Source of the DNA: JAKAXG01 sp035702985
GTDB taxonomy: Bacteria; Actinomycetota; Acidimicrobiia; Acidimicrobiales; Palsa-688
Length of the DNA: 13,855 nucleotides
Reading direction: 5' to 3'
NCBI GenBank assembly: GCA_035702985.1
Contig: DASSZD010000031.1
Coordinates: 1-13,855 of the forward strand
The notes below the pieces were generated by a model. It was not told the origin of the DNA and made no database searches. It saw only the letters and a list, made by a program, of their open reading frames with translations. This document shows positions 1 through 7,534 of this stretch, piece by piece (position 1 is the stretch's first letter; each line of letters begins with the position of its first letter). Made by a program: the position numbers and the translations under genes.

Positions 1-1049
1 CGGCGGTCCTCCGGCGCCCCGAACAGCCATCCCTGACCGAGGTCGACACCGAGCTCGGCGGCGCTGGAGGCCTGTTCGGCCGTCTCCACGCACTCCGCGA
101 TGACCACCCCGCCGTAGCGGTGGGTCATGGAGACCACCGAGGAGACCACCGCCTCGCTCCCGGCGCCGGGCAGCCCCTGGACGATCTCCTTGTCCAGCTT
201 GACGACGTCGGGCTGGAGCCGGGCCAGCAGGTTGAGCGACGAGTAGCCGGCGCCCAGGTCGTCGAGGGCCACCCGGCAACCGAGCCGGCGGTAGTGCTCG
301 AAGACCCGGGCCAGGTGGTCCGGGTCGGTGACCCGCTCGGACTCGGTGACCTCGAACACCAGCTGGTCCATGGCTATGCCGGCGTCGGCGGCGGCCCGCT
401 CGGTGGTCATGAGGCACACCTCCGGCCGGTAGATGGCCGTGGGCAGGAAGTTGACGAACAGCAGGGCGTCGCCGAGCCATCCGGCCGCTCCCCTCAGGGC
501 GGTGGTCCGGCCGATACGGTCCAGGATGTGCAGCCAGCCGGCCTCCCGAGCGGCGCCGAAGAGGGCGGCGGGCATGACCTGGCCGCCGCCGTCATCCGCC
601 CGGAGCAGAGCCTCGTACCCGACCACCTCCCGCCCGCCGGAATCCAGCCGCACGATGGGCTGGTACACCGACCGGAAGGAACGGTCCTCGTCGCCTATCA
701 GGCGCTGCAGGTCCACGTGGCGGGTGCGGGCCGCCACCTGGGCCAGGCTGGGGGCCCGCAGGGCGGCGCCGAGCAGCTCGCTGTCGGACGGGTCGTCGAC
801 CACCACCACCCGGACCTCCTCCGACTCCGGTGAGGTCAACTGGGAGCTGACCAGGGACAGCAGGTTGGCCGGGTTCCCGGTCGAGAGCCGTATCACTCCC
901 ACCGCCGGCTCGTCCGCCAGCGCGCCGCTCTGCGCCAGGACCCGGCGCAGGGTGGAGAGCGTGTGGCTCACCGCCGTGGCCAGGAACACCGTGCTGCCTT
1001 CTCCCGCTCCTTCCGCCTGCCGGCAGGAGCAGCTGATGCATGCTGCCAA
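1..1049 (-). CDS. EAL-domain c-di-GMP phosphodiesterase (3' end beyond window)
   Basis: Predicted cytoplasmic enzyme that hydrolyses cyclic di-GMP to linear pGpG. About 349 codons are visible; the C-terminus lies off the left edge. The EAL domain covers roughly residues 125-349. The usual metal and catalytic positions are all present: E146 in YEALLR, N200 in FVNF, E236 in FEVTE, the D263-D264 pair in ALDDLGAGYSS, K284 in VVKLDK, E319 and E322 in IAECVET (Cys replaces the usual Gly) and Q339 in GQGWLFG. It should therefore be active. No GGDEF domain or membrane segment is visible. The first ~120 residues form an unrecognised alpha/beta-looking region that starts with a CISCSC motif. I chose TTG at 1049 because GAGAGGG sits 10 nt upstream and an in-frame stop lies at 1067. 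GTG at 989, behind GGAGAAGG, is a good alternative that would remove the Cys motif. The gene stands alone, about 100 bp downstream of mtnA. Confidence 0.9.
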   Translation of the reverse strand, partial: MAACISCSCRQAEGAGEGSTVFLATAVSHTLSTLRRVLAQSGALADEPAVGVIRLSTGNPANLLSLVSSQLTSPESEEVRVVVVDDPSDSELLGAALRAPSLAQVAARTRHVDLQRLIGDEDRSFRSVYQPIVRLDSGGREVVGYEALLRADDGGGQVMPAALFGAAREAGWLHILDRIGRTTALRGAAGWLGDALLFVNFLPTAIYRPEVCLMTTERAAADAGIAMDQLVFEVTESERVTDPDHLARVFEHYRRLGCRVALDDLGAGYSSLNLLARLQPDVVKLDKEIVQGLPGAGSEAVVSSVVSMTHRYGGVVIAECVETAEQASSAAELGVDLGQGWLFGAPEDR

Positions 1050-1069
1050 AGGAATTCTGCCCTCTCAGT

Positions 1070-1091
1070 CCGATACCACCGGTGATGTCGG
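1070..1091. promoter_or_regulatory. imperfect palindrome upstream of the EAL gene, operator candidate
   Basis: The arms CCGATACCACC and GGTGATGTCGG meet with no spacer and match at 9 of 11 positions as an inverted repeat. The dyad lies 21 nt upstream of the TTG start of the EAL gene, inside the 100-bp gap after mtnA. That is where a dimeric repressor or activator would control the phosphodiesterase. Binding by a regulator is an inference; no regulator gene is in the window. With the central CCGG as a loop the transcript could also form a short hairpin. Confidence 0.4.
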
Positions 1092-1149
1092 CATTGCGGC
1101 GCCTGTCCTGAAGGTGGGGCGGCCCGGCCGCAGGCGGGCGCGGACCCGC

Positions 1150-2151
1150 TCAGCCCTGGGCCAGCAGACCGGCCAGGGCGGCCCGGTACGGGCGGCGGGC
1201 GATCCCCGCCTCGGTGATGATGGCGCTGACCAGCCGGGCCGGGGTCACGTCGAATGCCGGATTGGCCACCTCCACCCCCTCGGGCACCACCCGGCGGTCG
1301 CCGGCGAAGATCACCTCGCCGGGATCCCGCTGCTCCACCGTGATGGCCGCCCCGGAGCGGCAGGCCGGGTCGACGGTCGACAGGGGGGCGGCCACGTAGA
1401 AAGGGATCCGGTGGTGGCGGGCCAGCACCGCCAGGGAGTAGGTGCCGACCTTGTTGGCCACGTCACCGTTGGCGGCGATCCGGTCGGCGCCGACCACCAC
1501 GCAGTCGACGTCTCCCTTCGCCATCAGGGACGCCGCCGCGCCGTCCACCACCACGGTGGCCGGCACCCCGAGCCGGTGGAGCTCCCAGGCGGTGAGACGG
1601 CTGCCCTGCAGGACCGGCCGGGTCTCGTCCACCCACACCCGTGGTCGCCTGCCCGACTCGTGGGCGGCCCGGATCACCCCCACGGCCGTCCCGTAGCCGG
1701 CGCACGCCAGCGACCCGGCGTTGCAGTGGGTGAGCACCCGGGCCCCATCGGGGAGCAGGGCGGACCCGTGCCGGCCGAGGCGGTGGTTGCGCTCGATGTC
1801 CTCCGCGGCCACGGTCAGGGCCTCGGCCACGGGGTCGGGGGCGGCCAGGGCCCGCTCCACCCCCCAGCGCAGGTTCACGGCGGTGGGGCGGGTGGCGATC
1901 AGGCGGGCCGCCGCCCGGTCCACATCCTCGCCGTGCCGCCACGCCAGGGCCACGCCCATGGCCCCGGCCACACCGAGGGCCGGGGCGCCGCGCACCACCA
2001 GGTCCCGGATGGCCGAGCAGAGCTCGTCCACGGTGGCCGCCTCCACGAAGGTCAGGGCCTCGGGCAGGCGGCGCTGGTCCACCAGCCTGACCCGGTCCTC
2101 CCGCCAGTCGATGGTCGCCGGCAGCTGGCCCGCCCGGAGGTCCTCGTCCAT
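1150..2151 (-). CDS. mtnA: S-methyl-5-thioribose-1-phosphate isomerase
   Basis: Cytosolic enzyme of the methionine salvage pathway that interconverts methylthioribose-1-phosphate and methylthioribulose-1-phosphate. The 333-residue product has the usual family length and motifs: RGAPALG at 54-60, NLRWG at 93-97, THCNAGSLA at 141-149 with the catalytic Cys143, GADRIAANGD at 221-230 with the catalytic Asp223, and the following NKVGTY at 233-238. It belongs to the eIF2B-alpha-like fold family. Here the Cys/Asp pair and the NLRWG motif favour true MtnA over the related ribose-1,5-bisphosphate isomerase or eIF2B subunits. The ATG at 2151 is chosen because it starts 2 nt after the upstream gene's stop, with GAGG just before it; in-frame extension further upstream would run into that gene. 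Translation is probably coupled to the propeller gene. No other methionine salvage gene (mtnB, mtnC, mtnD, mtnP) is visible in the window. Confidence 0.95.
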   Translation of the reverse strand: MDEDLRAGQLPATIDWREDRVRLVDQRRLPEALTFVEAATVDELCSAIRDLVVRGAPALGVAGAMGVALAWRHGEDVDRAAARLIATRPTAVNLRWGVERALAAPDPVAEALTVAAEDIERNHRLGRHGSALLPDGARVLTHCNAGSLACAGYGTAVGVIRAAHESGRRPRVWVDETRPVLQGSRLTAWELHRLGVPATVVVDGAAASLMAKGDVDCVVVGADRIAANGDVANKVGTYSLAVLARHHRIPFYVAAPLSTVDPACRSGAAITVEQRDPGEVIFAGDRRVVPEGVEVANPAFDVTPARLVSAIITEAGIARRPYRAALAGLLAQG

Positions 2152-2153
2152 CC

Positions 2154-3110
2154 TCAGTCGGACACTACAAGGTGGCCGATCAGCGTCGAGGCGGCCTGGG
2201 GGCTGCGGTAGCCGCCGCCGGCCTCGACCGCCTCGACGGCGACGGCCAGGCCGCTGGTCGGGTCGAAGTAGGCCCAGTAGCGGCCCGGACCGGCGTTGAA
2301 CGACGCCACCGACCACCGGTACTCCTGCGACACGGCTACCAGCGTCGACGGCCCGGGCCCGACCAGGCACCACACCAGGCCCCGCTCGTCGTCGCAGTGG
2401 ACCGACATCCCCGGCCCGGCCAGCAGGGCCTCCCACCGCCCCTCCCCGCTCAACCTGAGGAGGCGGTCGGCGGCGGGCTTCAGCCAGGTCGACGGTGCCC
2501 CCCCGCCGCCATCCGCCGGCTCGCCGGCGGCCACCCCCCATATGTCGGTCCCGGCGGCCACGGCCGTGACCGGCGGCCCCGGCTCGGCGCCGAGCAGGCG
2601 GCCCCGCTCCAGGTCGATGGGCCGGCGGCTCCCGTCGAAGCCCTCCACCACCGAGACGCCGTCCCCGTGGCGCAGCAGGAGCGGCTGCAGCCCGACCCGA
2701 AGGCGGACCGAGGTGCCGGTGCCCACCTCGAACAGGCCCACCACCGGCTTGCGCCAGTTCGCGGCGATCAGGCGGTCCCCGAGGGCCACCAGCTGCTGGG
2801 AGTCGCTGGGCAGCACCTTGTCCCAGTGGCCCACCGGTCCCAGGTCACCGGGGCGCAGCCGCAGCAGCCGGGAATGGGTGGCCACGAAGAGGGAGTCCTG
2901 GGCGGCCACCAGGGCCGAAACGTGCTGTTGGCGGGTCCGGATCTCGGCCAGCTGCTCGCCCGTCTCGGGGTCGAGGCGGTGCAGCCGGAGGGCCGGGTAG
3001 GCGACTCCCCACCCGTCGCTCACGAACAGCGACTTCGAGCCGGGATCCGCCAGCACCGTGTGCGAAGTGTGACCGGGCACGGTGGCCCGCCAGATCTCGG
3101 TCAACCGCAC
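2154..3110 (-). CDS. predicted beta-propeller protein of unknown function
   Basis: I do not recognise a specific family. The 318-residue product shows repeated blade-like segments of hydrophobic beta strands with Asp/Gly turns, for example SKSLFVSDGWG, DSLFVATHSRLLRL, QQLVALGDRLIAA and AGTDIWGVA. This is the pattern of WD40, YVTN or PQQ-like propellers. With this start there is no signal peptide, membrane segment or obvious catalytic motif, so a cytoplasmic binding or scaffold role is the neutral guess. The GTG at 3110 is chosen because a strong AGGAGG lies 8 nt upstream; the open frame continues further up but has no comparable site and would enter the divergent promoter. The gene is first in a two-gene unit with mtnA, separated by 2 nt, so the two proteins are made together. 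A link to methionine salvage is possible but rests only on this position. Confidence 0.75.
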   Translation of the reverse strand: MRLTEIWRATVPGHTSHTVLADPGSKSLFVSDGWGVAYPALRLHRLDPETGEQLAEIRTRQQHVSALVAAQDSLFVATHSRLLRLRPGDLGPVGHWDKVLPSDSQQLVALGDRLIAANWRKPVVGLFEVGTGTSVRLRVGLQPLLLRHGDGVSVVEGFDGSRRPIDLERGRLLGAEPGPPVTAVAAGTDIWGVAAGEPADGGGGAPSTWLKPAADRLLRLSGEGRWEALLAGPGMSVHCDDERGLVWCLVGPGPSTLVAVSQEYRWSVASFNAGPGRYWAYFDPTSGLAVAVEAVEAGGGYRSPQAASTLIGHLVVSD

Positions 3111-3216
3111 GCTCGCCGCCTCCTGTCTCGAGCTCCGACCGTCCCCATTCAACCGCCTCCCGGCGCCCCGCACCCGCCACCCTGCCCGACCGGGGACGGC
3201 GTGTGATACTCGCAGC
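3111..3216. promoter_or_regulatory. divergent promoter region between propeller-mtnA unit and acyltransferase
   Basis: This 106-bp gap must hold promoters for both directions. It contains a perfect inverted pair, CCGTCCCC at 3139-3146 and GGGGACGG at 3192-3199, with centres 53 bp apart (about five helical turns). Read toward each gene, the half-site has the same sequence. The right copy lies 5 bp upstream of the acyltransferase -10 candidate. A shared regulator is possible, but in DNA this GC-rich an 8-bp match within 106 bp can arise by chance. Confidence 0.3.
3205..3210 (+). promoter_or_regulatory. -10 candidate for a leaderless acyltransferase transcript
   Basis: GATACT resembles the actinobacterial -10 consensus TANNNT except at the first base, and lies 6 nt before the GTG at 3217. 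There is no Shine-Dalgarno sequence between the two, so transcription would begin at or next to the start codon. No clear -35 is visible. Confidence 0.4.
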
Positions 3217-5295
3217 GTGGGCGGTCGGGCCTGTCGGCACACTCAGCGGCTCCCGTATCTCGACGGTGTGCGCGCCGTGGCGGTAGCCATGGTGCTCGCC
3301 TACCACGGCGGGGTGCCGGGGCTGTCCAGAGGGGGTTTCTACGGGGTCGACGTCTTCTTCGTCCTGTCGGGGTTCCTCATCACCTCCCTGCTGGTGGGCC
3401 AGGAGGCATCGGGGGGCGTCCGCTTCGCGGCGTTCTGGGCCCGCCGGGCCCGCCGGCTCCTGCCGGCCCTGGTGGTGATGCTCGCGGCGGTCGACCTGTA
3501 CGTCGCTTACCTGGCCCCGGCCGGCCGCTATCCCGGGTTCCGTGGCGATGCCCTGTCGGTGCTGTTCTACGTCTCCAACTGGCATTTCATCGCCGTCTCG
3601 TCGAACTACTTCGCCTCCGCCTCGCCGTCTCTTCTCACCCACACCTGGAGCCTGGCCATCGAGGAGCAGTTCTACCTGGTGTGGCCGCTGGTGGTGTGGG
3701 CCACGGCCCGGGCCGCCCGCCGGGCGGGCCGGATCGGCCCGGCCGGGGCGGTGGCGGCGGTGGCCGGGGCGGGGGCGGTCCTGTCGGCCGCCTGGATGGC
3801 CGTCGGGTACCGGGCCGGGCAGCCGGCCAGCCGGCTGTACTTCGGCACCGACACCCACGCCTCCAGCCTCCTGGTCGGCGCCGCCCTGGGGGCGGCCATG
3901 ACGGCGGCCGCCGGGCGGCGGCGCGCTCCGACCGGCCCCGCCCGGCGGGCCCGGCTGGCCACCCCGATGGCGGTGGGCGCCCTGGCCGCCCTGGGTTGGG
4001 CCGCCTGCTCGGTCGGCAGCAGCAACGGCCTGGCCTACCAGGGCGGTTTCCTGGGCGTGGCCGCCGTCACCGCCGTCCTCCTGGGGGCCCTCACGGTCCA
4101 CCCGGGCGGGGCGGCGGCCCGGGTCCTGTCGGTCCGCCCGGTGGCCTACGCGGGGCGCATCTCCTACGGGATGTACCTGTGGTACTTCCCTCTGTTCGCC
4201 CTGGTCGACCACTCCAGCACCGGGTTGTCGGGGGCCGCCCTGCTGGCGTTGCGGGTGGCCGCCGACGTGGGCGTGGCGGCCGCCAGCCACCACCTGATCG
4301 AGACCCGGTTCCTGCACCGCCTGCCGCCCGGGCCGCTCCCGGGCTTCCCCGGGCGGCGGCCGGTCGTGGCGGTGGCTGCCGGGGCGGCGGCGGTGGTGGG
4401 CCTGGTCGCCCTCACCGCCCCGGCCGGGATGTCCGGTCCGGGCCCCGGACCCGGACCGGGCCGGCTGGCACTGGCGGGGGCGACCACGGCGGCCGGGCCG
4501 TCGGGATCGCAGCTGGCCGGGGCGGCCCCGCTGCGGCTGCTGGTCATCGGGGATTCCACCGGCTTGACCCTGGGGTTGGCGCTGGGGTTCCCGGCGGTCG
4601 AGCAGCGCTACGGGCTGGTGGTGGACGACGCCGCGGTGATGGGCTGCGGGCTGGCGGTCAGCGCCCGGGTGGAGGACCACGGCCGGCGGATCCCGGCCCC
4701 GGCGGCGTGCAACGCGTCCTCCCCGGCCGCCGACCTGTGGCCGGCCCGGCTGAGATCGCAGATCGCCACATTCCACCCCGATGTGGTGCTCGTGGCCTCC
4801 GGCCGCTGGGAGCTCGACTCCAGCCAGCCCCGACCAGGGGGGCGGTGGACCGACATATCCCAGCCGGCCGACCGGGCCTACGTGAGCGGCCAGCTGCAAC
4901 TGGCGGCGTCCATCGCCCGGGCCGGTGGGGCCCGGCTGGCGCTGGCCACCGCCCCCTGCTTCAGCTCCGGGGAGACCCCGGGGGGATCCCCCTGGCCGGA
5001 GGACGGCCGGCGCCGCCTGGACGCCTACAACGGGGTGGTCCGCTCGGTGGCCGCCGGGCAGCCGGGTGCCACCGTGGTGGACCTGGAGGCGCTGGTGTGC
5101 CCGGGCGGGCGGTTCCGGACGGTCATCGGCGGGGTGACCGTACGGGCCCCGGACGGCATCCACTACCCGTTCTTCGACATCGCCCAGCCGGCGGCGGCGG
5201 CCCCCGACACCGAGGCCCAGGCGCAGCGGTTCGGGCTGTGGGTCGCCCCCCGCATCCTGGCGGCCCTCCGCACCCGGCCGGTGGCCTCCGGCTGA
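3217..5295 (+). CDS. membrane acyltransferase (acyltransferase_3) fused to C-terminal SGNH domain
   Basis: A 692-residue integral membrane protein of the OafA/YrhL type. Such proteins move acetyl or other acyl groups across the membrane onto cell-surface glycans. The N-terminal acyltransferase_3 part (about residues 12-370) has the family's hallmarks: RAVAVAMVLAYH with the likely catalytic His30, FYGVDVFFVLSGFLIT at 41-56, ARRARRLLPAL, THTWSLAIEEQFYLVWP at 141-157 and GRISYGMYLWYFP at 313-325, with about ten hydrophobic helices. A further hydrophobic helix at 383-400 and a Pro/Gly linker lead to an outside SGNH domain (about 438-690). Its blocks are GDS with nucleophile Ser447 and DGIH with Asp646 and His649. 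The GTG at 3217 is the only plausible start before the conserved region and has a -10 element rather than a ribosome site in front. The acceptor substrate cannot be told from sequence. The next gene follows after 52 bp. Confidence 0.92.
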   Translation: MGGRACRHTQRLPYLDGVRAVAVAMVLAYHGGVPGLSRGGFYGVDVFFVLSGFLITSLLVGQEASGGVRFAAFWARRARRLLPALVVMLAAVDLYVAYLAPAGRYPGFRGDALSVLFYVSNWHFIAVSSNYFASASPSLLTHTWSLAIEEQFYLVWPLVVWATARAARRAGRIGPAGAVAAVAGAGAVLSAAWMAVGYRAGQPASRLYFGTDTHASSLLVGAALGAAMTAAAGRRRAPTGPARRARLATPMAVGALAALGWAACSVGSSNGLAYQGGFLGVAAVTAVLLGALTVHPGGAAARVLSVRPVAYAGRISYGMYLWYFPLFALVDHSSTGLSGAALLALRVAADVGVAAASHHLIETRFLHRLPPGPLPGFPGRRPVVAVAAGAAAVVGLVALTAPAGMSGPGPGPGPGRLALAGATTAAGPSGSQLAGAAPLRLLVIGDSTGLTLGLALGFPAVEQRYGLVVDDAAVMGCGLAVSARVEDHGRRIPAPAACNASSPAADLWPARLRSQIATFHPDVVLVASGRWELDSSQPRPGGRWTDISQPADRAYVSGQLQLAASIARAGGARLALATAPCFSSGETPGGSPWPEDGRRRLDAYNGVVRSVAAGQPGATVVDLEALVCPGGRFRTVIGGVTVRAPDGIHYPFFDIAQPAAAAPDTEAQAQRFGLWVAPRILAALRTRPVASG

Positions 5296-5335
5296 CCGGC
5301 CACCCCCCCGGAGGCGTTCCCGGCCCCGCCCCTTC

Positions 5336-5341
5336 TAGATT
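5336..5341 (+). promoter_or_regulatory. -10 candidate for a leaderless S9 peptidase transcript
   Basis: TAGATT fits TANNNT and ends 6 nt before the ATG at 5348. The GGGGG between them touches the ATG directly, too close to serve as a ribosome binding site. This suggests a separate leaderless transcript for the peptidase despite only 52 bp after the acyltransferase gene. No convincing -35 is seen. Confidence 0.45.
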
Positions 5342-5347
5342 CGGGGG

Positions 5348-7339
5348 ATGCCTTCTGAGCACGGTCTGGTCGCCCCCTACGGCAGCTGGTCCTCGCCGGT
5401 CACCCCGGAGCTCCTGGTGGAGCAGGCGGTCCGGCTGGAGTCGGCCACCGTCAGCGACGGGGAGGTGTTCTGGGTGGAGTCCCGCCCGTCCGAGGGGGGC
5501 CGCCAGGTCCTGATGGCCGTGCCGCTGGCCGACCCGGACCGGCCCCGGGAGATCACCGGGGCGGACTTCTCGGTCCGCACGCAGGTGCACGAGTACGGGG
5601 GGCGCTGCTACGCCGTCCACGGCGACACGGTGGTGTTCTCCAACTGGGCCGATCAGCGGATGTGGGTGACCGGCCGCCACGGCGGCCCGCCCCGGCCCAT
5701 CACCCCCGAACCCGACCGGGCCCGGTCCGACCGTTTCGCCGATCCGGTCATCGACCCGACCGGCCGGTGGCTGGTGGCCGTCCGGGAACGTCACCTCGGC
5801 GACGGGCAGGTGGTCAACGACCTGGTGGCGGTGGCTGTCGACGGCCGGTCCGAACCGGTGCCGGTGGCCTCCGGGCACGACTTCTACTCCGCCCCCCGGC
5901 TGTCCCCGGCCGGCGACCGGCTGGCGTGGATCAGCTGGGACCACCCCGACATGCCGTGGGACGCCACGTCGCTGTACGCCGCGCCGGTGGACTTCGGGGT
6001 CGACCCCCCGGCCGTCGGCCCGGCCCGGCAGATCGCCGGGGGCCCGCAGGAGTCGGTCACCCAGCCCCGCTGGTCCCTCGACGGGGTCCTGCACTTCGTC
6101 ACCGACCGCTGGGGCTGGTGGAACCTCTTCGACGAGACCGGCCGCTCCCTGTGCACCATGGCCGCCGAGTTCGCCTCCCCCGACTGGGTGTTCGGCAACG
6201 CCGGCTACGGATTCGACCCGGCCGGCGACGTGATCGCCTCATGGTCGGCCCCGGCAGGCGCCGGGATCGGCTGGATGCCCCGCTCGGGGATGGGACCCAA
6301 CGGGGGCCTGCAGCGCATGGATCTCCCTTTTTCCAGCTTCTCATCCGTCTGCCCGGTCGAGGGAGGGGCGGTCGCCATCGTGGCGTCGCCCACCGCGTCA
6401 CCGGCCCTGGCCCGGCTGGACTGGTCCGACGGCTCGGTCACGGTGCTGCGCCGCAGCCGGCCGGACCGCCTCGACCCGGCGTACATCTCCCAGCCGCAGG
6501 CGGTGGAGTTCCCCACCGGCGACAGGGATCAGGCCCACGCCCTGTTCTACCCCCCGAACAATCCGGACTTCCGGGCCCCTGACGGCGAACGGCCGCCGGT
6601 CCTTTTGATCCTCCACGGCGGGCCCACCTCGGCGGCGTCGGCGGTCCTCAACCTGAGCATCCAGTTCTGGACCACCCGGGGCATAGCGGTGGCCGACATC
6701 GACTACCGGGGCAGCTCCGGCTACGGCCGGGCCTACCGCCAGAAGCTGAGCGGGGCGTGGGGGGTGGCCGACGTCGAGGACTGCGCGGCGGCGGTGGCCT
6801 GGCTGGACGGCCAGCAGTTGGTCGACGGCCGGCGGGCCCTGATCCGCGGCGGCAGCTCCGGCGGGTTCACCACCCTGGCCGCCCTGGCCTTCACCGGATC
6901 GTTCGCCGCCGGGGCCAGCCATTTCGGGATCGCCGACCTCGAGCTGCTGGCCCGCGACACCCACAAGTTCGAGGCCCGCTACCTCGACAGCCTGGTGGGG
7001 CCGTGGCCGGAGAAGGCCGACGAGTACCGGCGGCGCTCCCCCATCCACCACACCGACGCCATCACCAGCCCGCTCATCCTGTTCCAGGGGCTGGACGACG
7101 CGGTGGTACCGCCGGCCCAGTCGCAGCTCATGTACGACGCCCTGGAGCGGAGGGGTGTGCCGGTCTGCTACCTGGCGTTCGAGGGGGAGCAGCACGGCTT
7201 CCGACAGGCCGCGACCATCAAGCGGGTCGTGGCCGCAGAACTGGATTTCTACGGGCGGGTGCTGGGCTTCGCGCCCGAACCGGTGGCCGACCCGCCGCTG
7301 GTCATAGCCAACGGGGAGAGGCTCAGTCCTCGATCGTGA
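5348..7339 (+). CDS. S9-family prolyl oligopeptidase (acylaminoacyl/dipeptidyl peptidase type)
   Basis: A serine peptidase of 663 residues that probably releases dipeptides or acyl-amino acids from short peptides. Residues ~25-380 form a beta-propeller rich in W, D and G turns that restricts access to the active site. Residues ~395-640 are the alpha/beta-hydrolase domain. Its triad is visible: Ser503 in RGGSSGG, Asp584 in GLDDAVVP and His616 in EGEQHGF. LILHGGPTS at 420-428 and DIDYRGSSGYGRAYR at 450-464 are the typical oxyanion-side and S9 motifs. There is no signal peptide, so it should be cytoplasmic. Length and motif order suit the S9C subfamily; exact specificity cannot be read. The last 17 bp overlap the end of the convergent ferredoxin gene, leaving no room for a separate terminator. 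Confidence 0.93.
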   Translation: MPSEHGLVAPYGSWSSPVTPELLVEQAVRLESATVSDGEVFWVESRPSEGGRQVLMAVPLADPDRPREITGADFSVRTQVHEYGGRCYAVHGDTVVFSNWADQRMWVTGRHGGPPRPITPEPDRARSDRFADPVIDPTGRWLVAVRERHLGDGQVVNDLVAVAVDGRSEPVPVASGHDFYSAPRLSPAGDRLAWISWDHPDMPWDATSLYAAPVDFGVDPPAVGPARQIAGGPQESVTQPRWSLDGVLHFVTDRWGWWNLFDETGRSLCTMAAEFASPDWVFGNAGYGFDPAGDVIASWSAPAGAGIGWMPRSGMGPNGGLQRMDLPFSSFSSVCPVEGGAVAIVASPTASPALARLDWSDGSVTVLRRSRPDRLDPAYISQPQAVEFPTGDRDQAHALFYPPNNPDFRAPDGERPPVLLILHGGPTSAASAVLNLSIQFWTTRGIAVADIDYRGSSGYGRAYRQKLSGAWGVADVEDCAAAVAWLDGQQLVDGRRALIRGGSSGGFTTLAALAFTGSFAAGASHFGIADLELLARDTHKFEARYLDSLVGPWPEKADEYRRRSPIHHTDAITSPLILFQGLDDAVVPPAQSQLMYDALERRGVPVCYLAFEGEQHGFRQAATIKRVVAAELDFYGRVLGFAPEPVADPPLVIANGERLSPRS

Positions 7340-7514
7340 TGGCCTGCTTGGGGCAGCGCTGGGCGGCCAGCTCCACCTTGGGCCTCAGGTCCTCCGGCGG
7401 GTTCTCGTCGAGGATGTACAGGTTGTCGTCGTCGCGAACCTCGAACACCTCAGGCGCCGCCGCCATGCACAGGGCGTTGCTCTCACAGAGGTCGTAGTCG
7501 ACCACCACTCGCAT
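7323..7514 (-). CDS. small [3Fe-4S]-type ferredoxin
   Basis: A 63-residue acidic electron carrier. The cysteines are C10, C16 and C54 (followed by Pro), the three-Cys C-x5-C...CP pattern of actinobacterial ferredoxins that hold a [3Fe-4S] cluster. Position 13, where a fourth ligand Cys would sit in a [4Fe-4S] protein, is Asn. Proteins of this type usually donate electrons to cytochrome P450s, but no P450 or ferredoxin reductase is in the window, so its partner is unknown. The ATG at 7514 is chosen because GGGAGG lies 8 nt upstream and the conserved MRVVVDYDLC start fits the family; in-frame codons further up would run into the promoter. The gene ends inside the last 17 bp of the convergent peptidase gene. 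Confidence 0.92.
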   Translation of the reverse strand: MRVVVDYDLCESNALCMAAAPEVFEVRDDDNLYILDENPPEDLRPKVELAAQRCPKQAITIED

Positions 7515-7534
7515 GCGCACATCCTCCCGTCGGG

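Noticed and set aside
1134..1149. Hairpin directly after the mtnA stop as a terminator
   Set aside because: Only a 5-bp stem (GCGGG/CCCGC) with no T-run following on the minus strand.
433..2211. Long plus-strand open frame of 592 codons opposite the EAL and mtnA genes
   Set aside because: It is antisense to two genes with complete catalytic motifs. Its product is Arg/Pro/Gly-rich low-complexity sequence, the usual shadow of high-GC coding DNA.
2152..2541. Upstream in-frame extension of mtnA
   Set aside because: It would add 130 low-complexity residues inside the propeller gene. The ATG at 2151 gives the normal MtnA length.
2845..5163. 772-codon minus-strand open frame opposite the acyltransferase
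   Set aside because: It crosses the divergent promoter and is antisense to a gene with clear acyltransferase and SGNH motifs; composition is typical shadow sequence.
3681..5513. 610-codon plus-strand open frame in another phase over the acyltransferase
   Set aside because: Gly/Arg/Pro-rich, no recognisable motif, and it crosses the real stop at 5295 and the start of the peptidase gene.
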